From Haloferacaceae archaeon (GTDB taxonomy: Archaea; Halobacteriota; Halobacteria; Halobacteriales; Haloferacaceae), in assembly GCA_003554115.1 (NCBI GenBank), contig PWFE01000061.1, positions 1 to 6,154 of the forward strand: a stretch of 6,154 nt of DNA. Direction: 5' to 3'. The notes under the pieces are model-generated. The model saw nothing but the letters and a program-made list of their open reading frames with translations. It was not told the DNA's origin and did no database searches. Of this stretch, positions 6,069 through 6,154 are shown piece by piece. Positions within the stretch are counted from its first letter, which is position 1. Each line of letters starts with the position of its first letter. The translations under genes and the position numbers were made by a program.

Positions 6069-6085
6069 CCCCGAGGTTATTCATC
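5935..6085 (+). ncRNA. Presumed omegaRNA (sense-overlapping transcript) at tnpB 3' end
   Basis: In this group the guide RNA is made from the 3' end of tnpB plus the right end of the element. Sense-overlapping RNAs of IS1341-type genes have been reported in Halobacterium. Here the coding tail after the last catalytic motif (from about 5935) and the perfect stem at 6056-6076 form the expected scaffold. The guide would be the flanking bases directly after the element's right tip, roughly from 6085 onward. Both ends are approximate; the call rests on family knowledge and the hairpin, not on a seen promoter. Confidence 0.55.
6056..6076 (+). repeat. Right-end hairpin of the IS element, holding the tnpB stop
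   Basis: CCTCGGGG (6056-6063), loop CTTAA, then CCCCGAGG (6069-6076): a perfect 8-bp stem, extendable by a G-T and an A-T pair at the foot. The loop contains the tnpB TAA stop codon (6066-6068). As DNA it should be the TnpA right-end site, and as RNA the terminal stem of the omegaRNA. Confidence 0.82.
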
Positions 6086-6154
6086 GAGGACTGGACGGCA
6101 AAATTCAAACTCTTGCTCTCGTACGTCGACACCATCGTCGTTGTGTATGAACAC
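6086..6154 (+). other. Right flank, possible coding fragment
   Basis: From 6086 the plus strand reads EDWTAKFKLLLSYVDTIVVVYEH with no stop and mostly G or C in the third position, like the host genes. The frame is also open leftward through the right-end hairpin, so no start codon can be chosen. One minus-strand frame is open with similar base use, so strand is uncertain. I do not recognise the protein. It may be a gene cut by the element or one that starts within it. Confidence 0.3.

Larger units (their letters stand above)
4732..6085 (+). mobile_element. IS200/IS605-group element, IS1341 type (tnpB only)
   Basis: The element holds one gene, tnpB, with a perfect 8-bp hairpin near each end (4750-4770 and 6056-6076). 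Elements of this group move as single strands, recognise subterminal hairpins and leave no inverted termini or target duplication, so the exact tips cannot be read here. I place the left tip between about 4713 and 4749 (TTAC at 4728-4731 is one candidate target motif) and the right tip shortly after 6076. No tnpA is present, so it would need a TnpA in trans. Its DNA is richer in A and T than its neighbours, especially 4771-4832, which fits a foreign origin. It sits directly after the halocyanin stop codon and breaks no gene that I can identify. Confidence 0.8.

Noticed and set aside
4750..6076. The two GC-rich hairpins as CRISPR repeats
   Set aside because: There are only two, they are 1.3 kb apart with a gene between, and they lack spacers.

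Overview
The window looks like chromosomal DNA of a halophilic archaeon (class Halobacteria). The predicted proteins are strongly acidic. Codons favour G or C in the third position. One protein is a halocyanin with a Tat signal and a lipobox, and the YchF-type GTPase, carotenoid oxygenase and TnpB all read like haloarchaeal family members. The genus cannot be fixed from this sequence; a member of the Haloferacales/Halorubraceae would fit, but that is a guess.

Layout from left to right. (1) The 5' end of an unrecognised gene runs off the left edge on the minus strand. (2) It is divergent from a complete YchF/OLA1-family GTPase gene on the plus strand. The 162-base gap between them holds an inverted repeat, a small hairpin and two similar TTTTGG boxes at about -26/-27. 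(3) The YchF gene converges on a minus-strand gene for a CinA C-terminal-type nicotinamide-nucleotide amidase (pncC). (4) pncC is divergent, across only 72 bases, from a carotenoid oxygenase gene that keeps all four iron-binding histidines. (5) That gene converges, with a 2-base gap, on a small winged-helix transcription regulator. (6) The regulator is divergent from a halocyanin-like blue-copper lipoprotein. The 205-base gap between them holds two good TATA boxes and a 13-bp bulged hairpin. (7) Just after the halocyanin stop codon lies an IS200/IS605-group element of the IS1341 type (tnpB only). It has an intact tnpB, a hairpin at each end and a presumed 3'-overlapping omegaRNA. (8) About 70 bases of right flank look coding.

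The first five genes are ordinary chromosomal ones: a ribosome-associated nucleotide hydrolase, NAD-salvage/repair, carotenoid cleavage and regulation. The regulator and halocyanin share a divergent control region, so the regulator may control itself and the copper protein. The tnpB element is the only mobile DNA seen. It carries an RNA-guided nuclease with complete RuvC and zinc-finger residues but no TnpA transposase, so it would need TnpA from elsewhere to move.

The points most worth a second look are the tnpB/omegaRNA architecture, with the tnpB stop codon inside the loop of the right-end hairpin; the halocyanin, whose expected axial copper-ligand methionine is a lysine; and the hairpin in the regulator-halocyanin gap. 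No rRNA, tRNA, CRISPR array or clearly new multi-gene system was seen.
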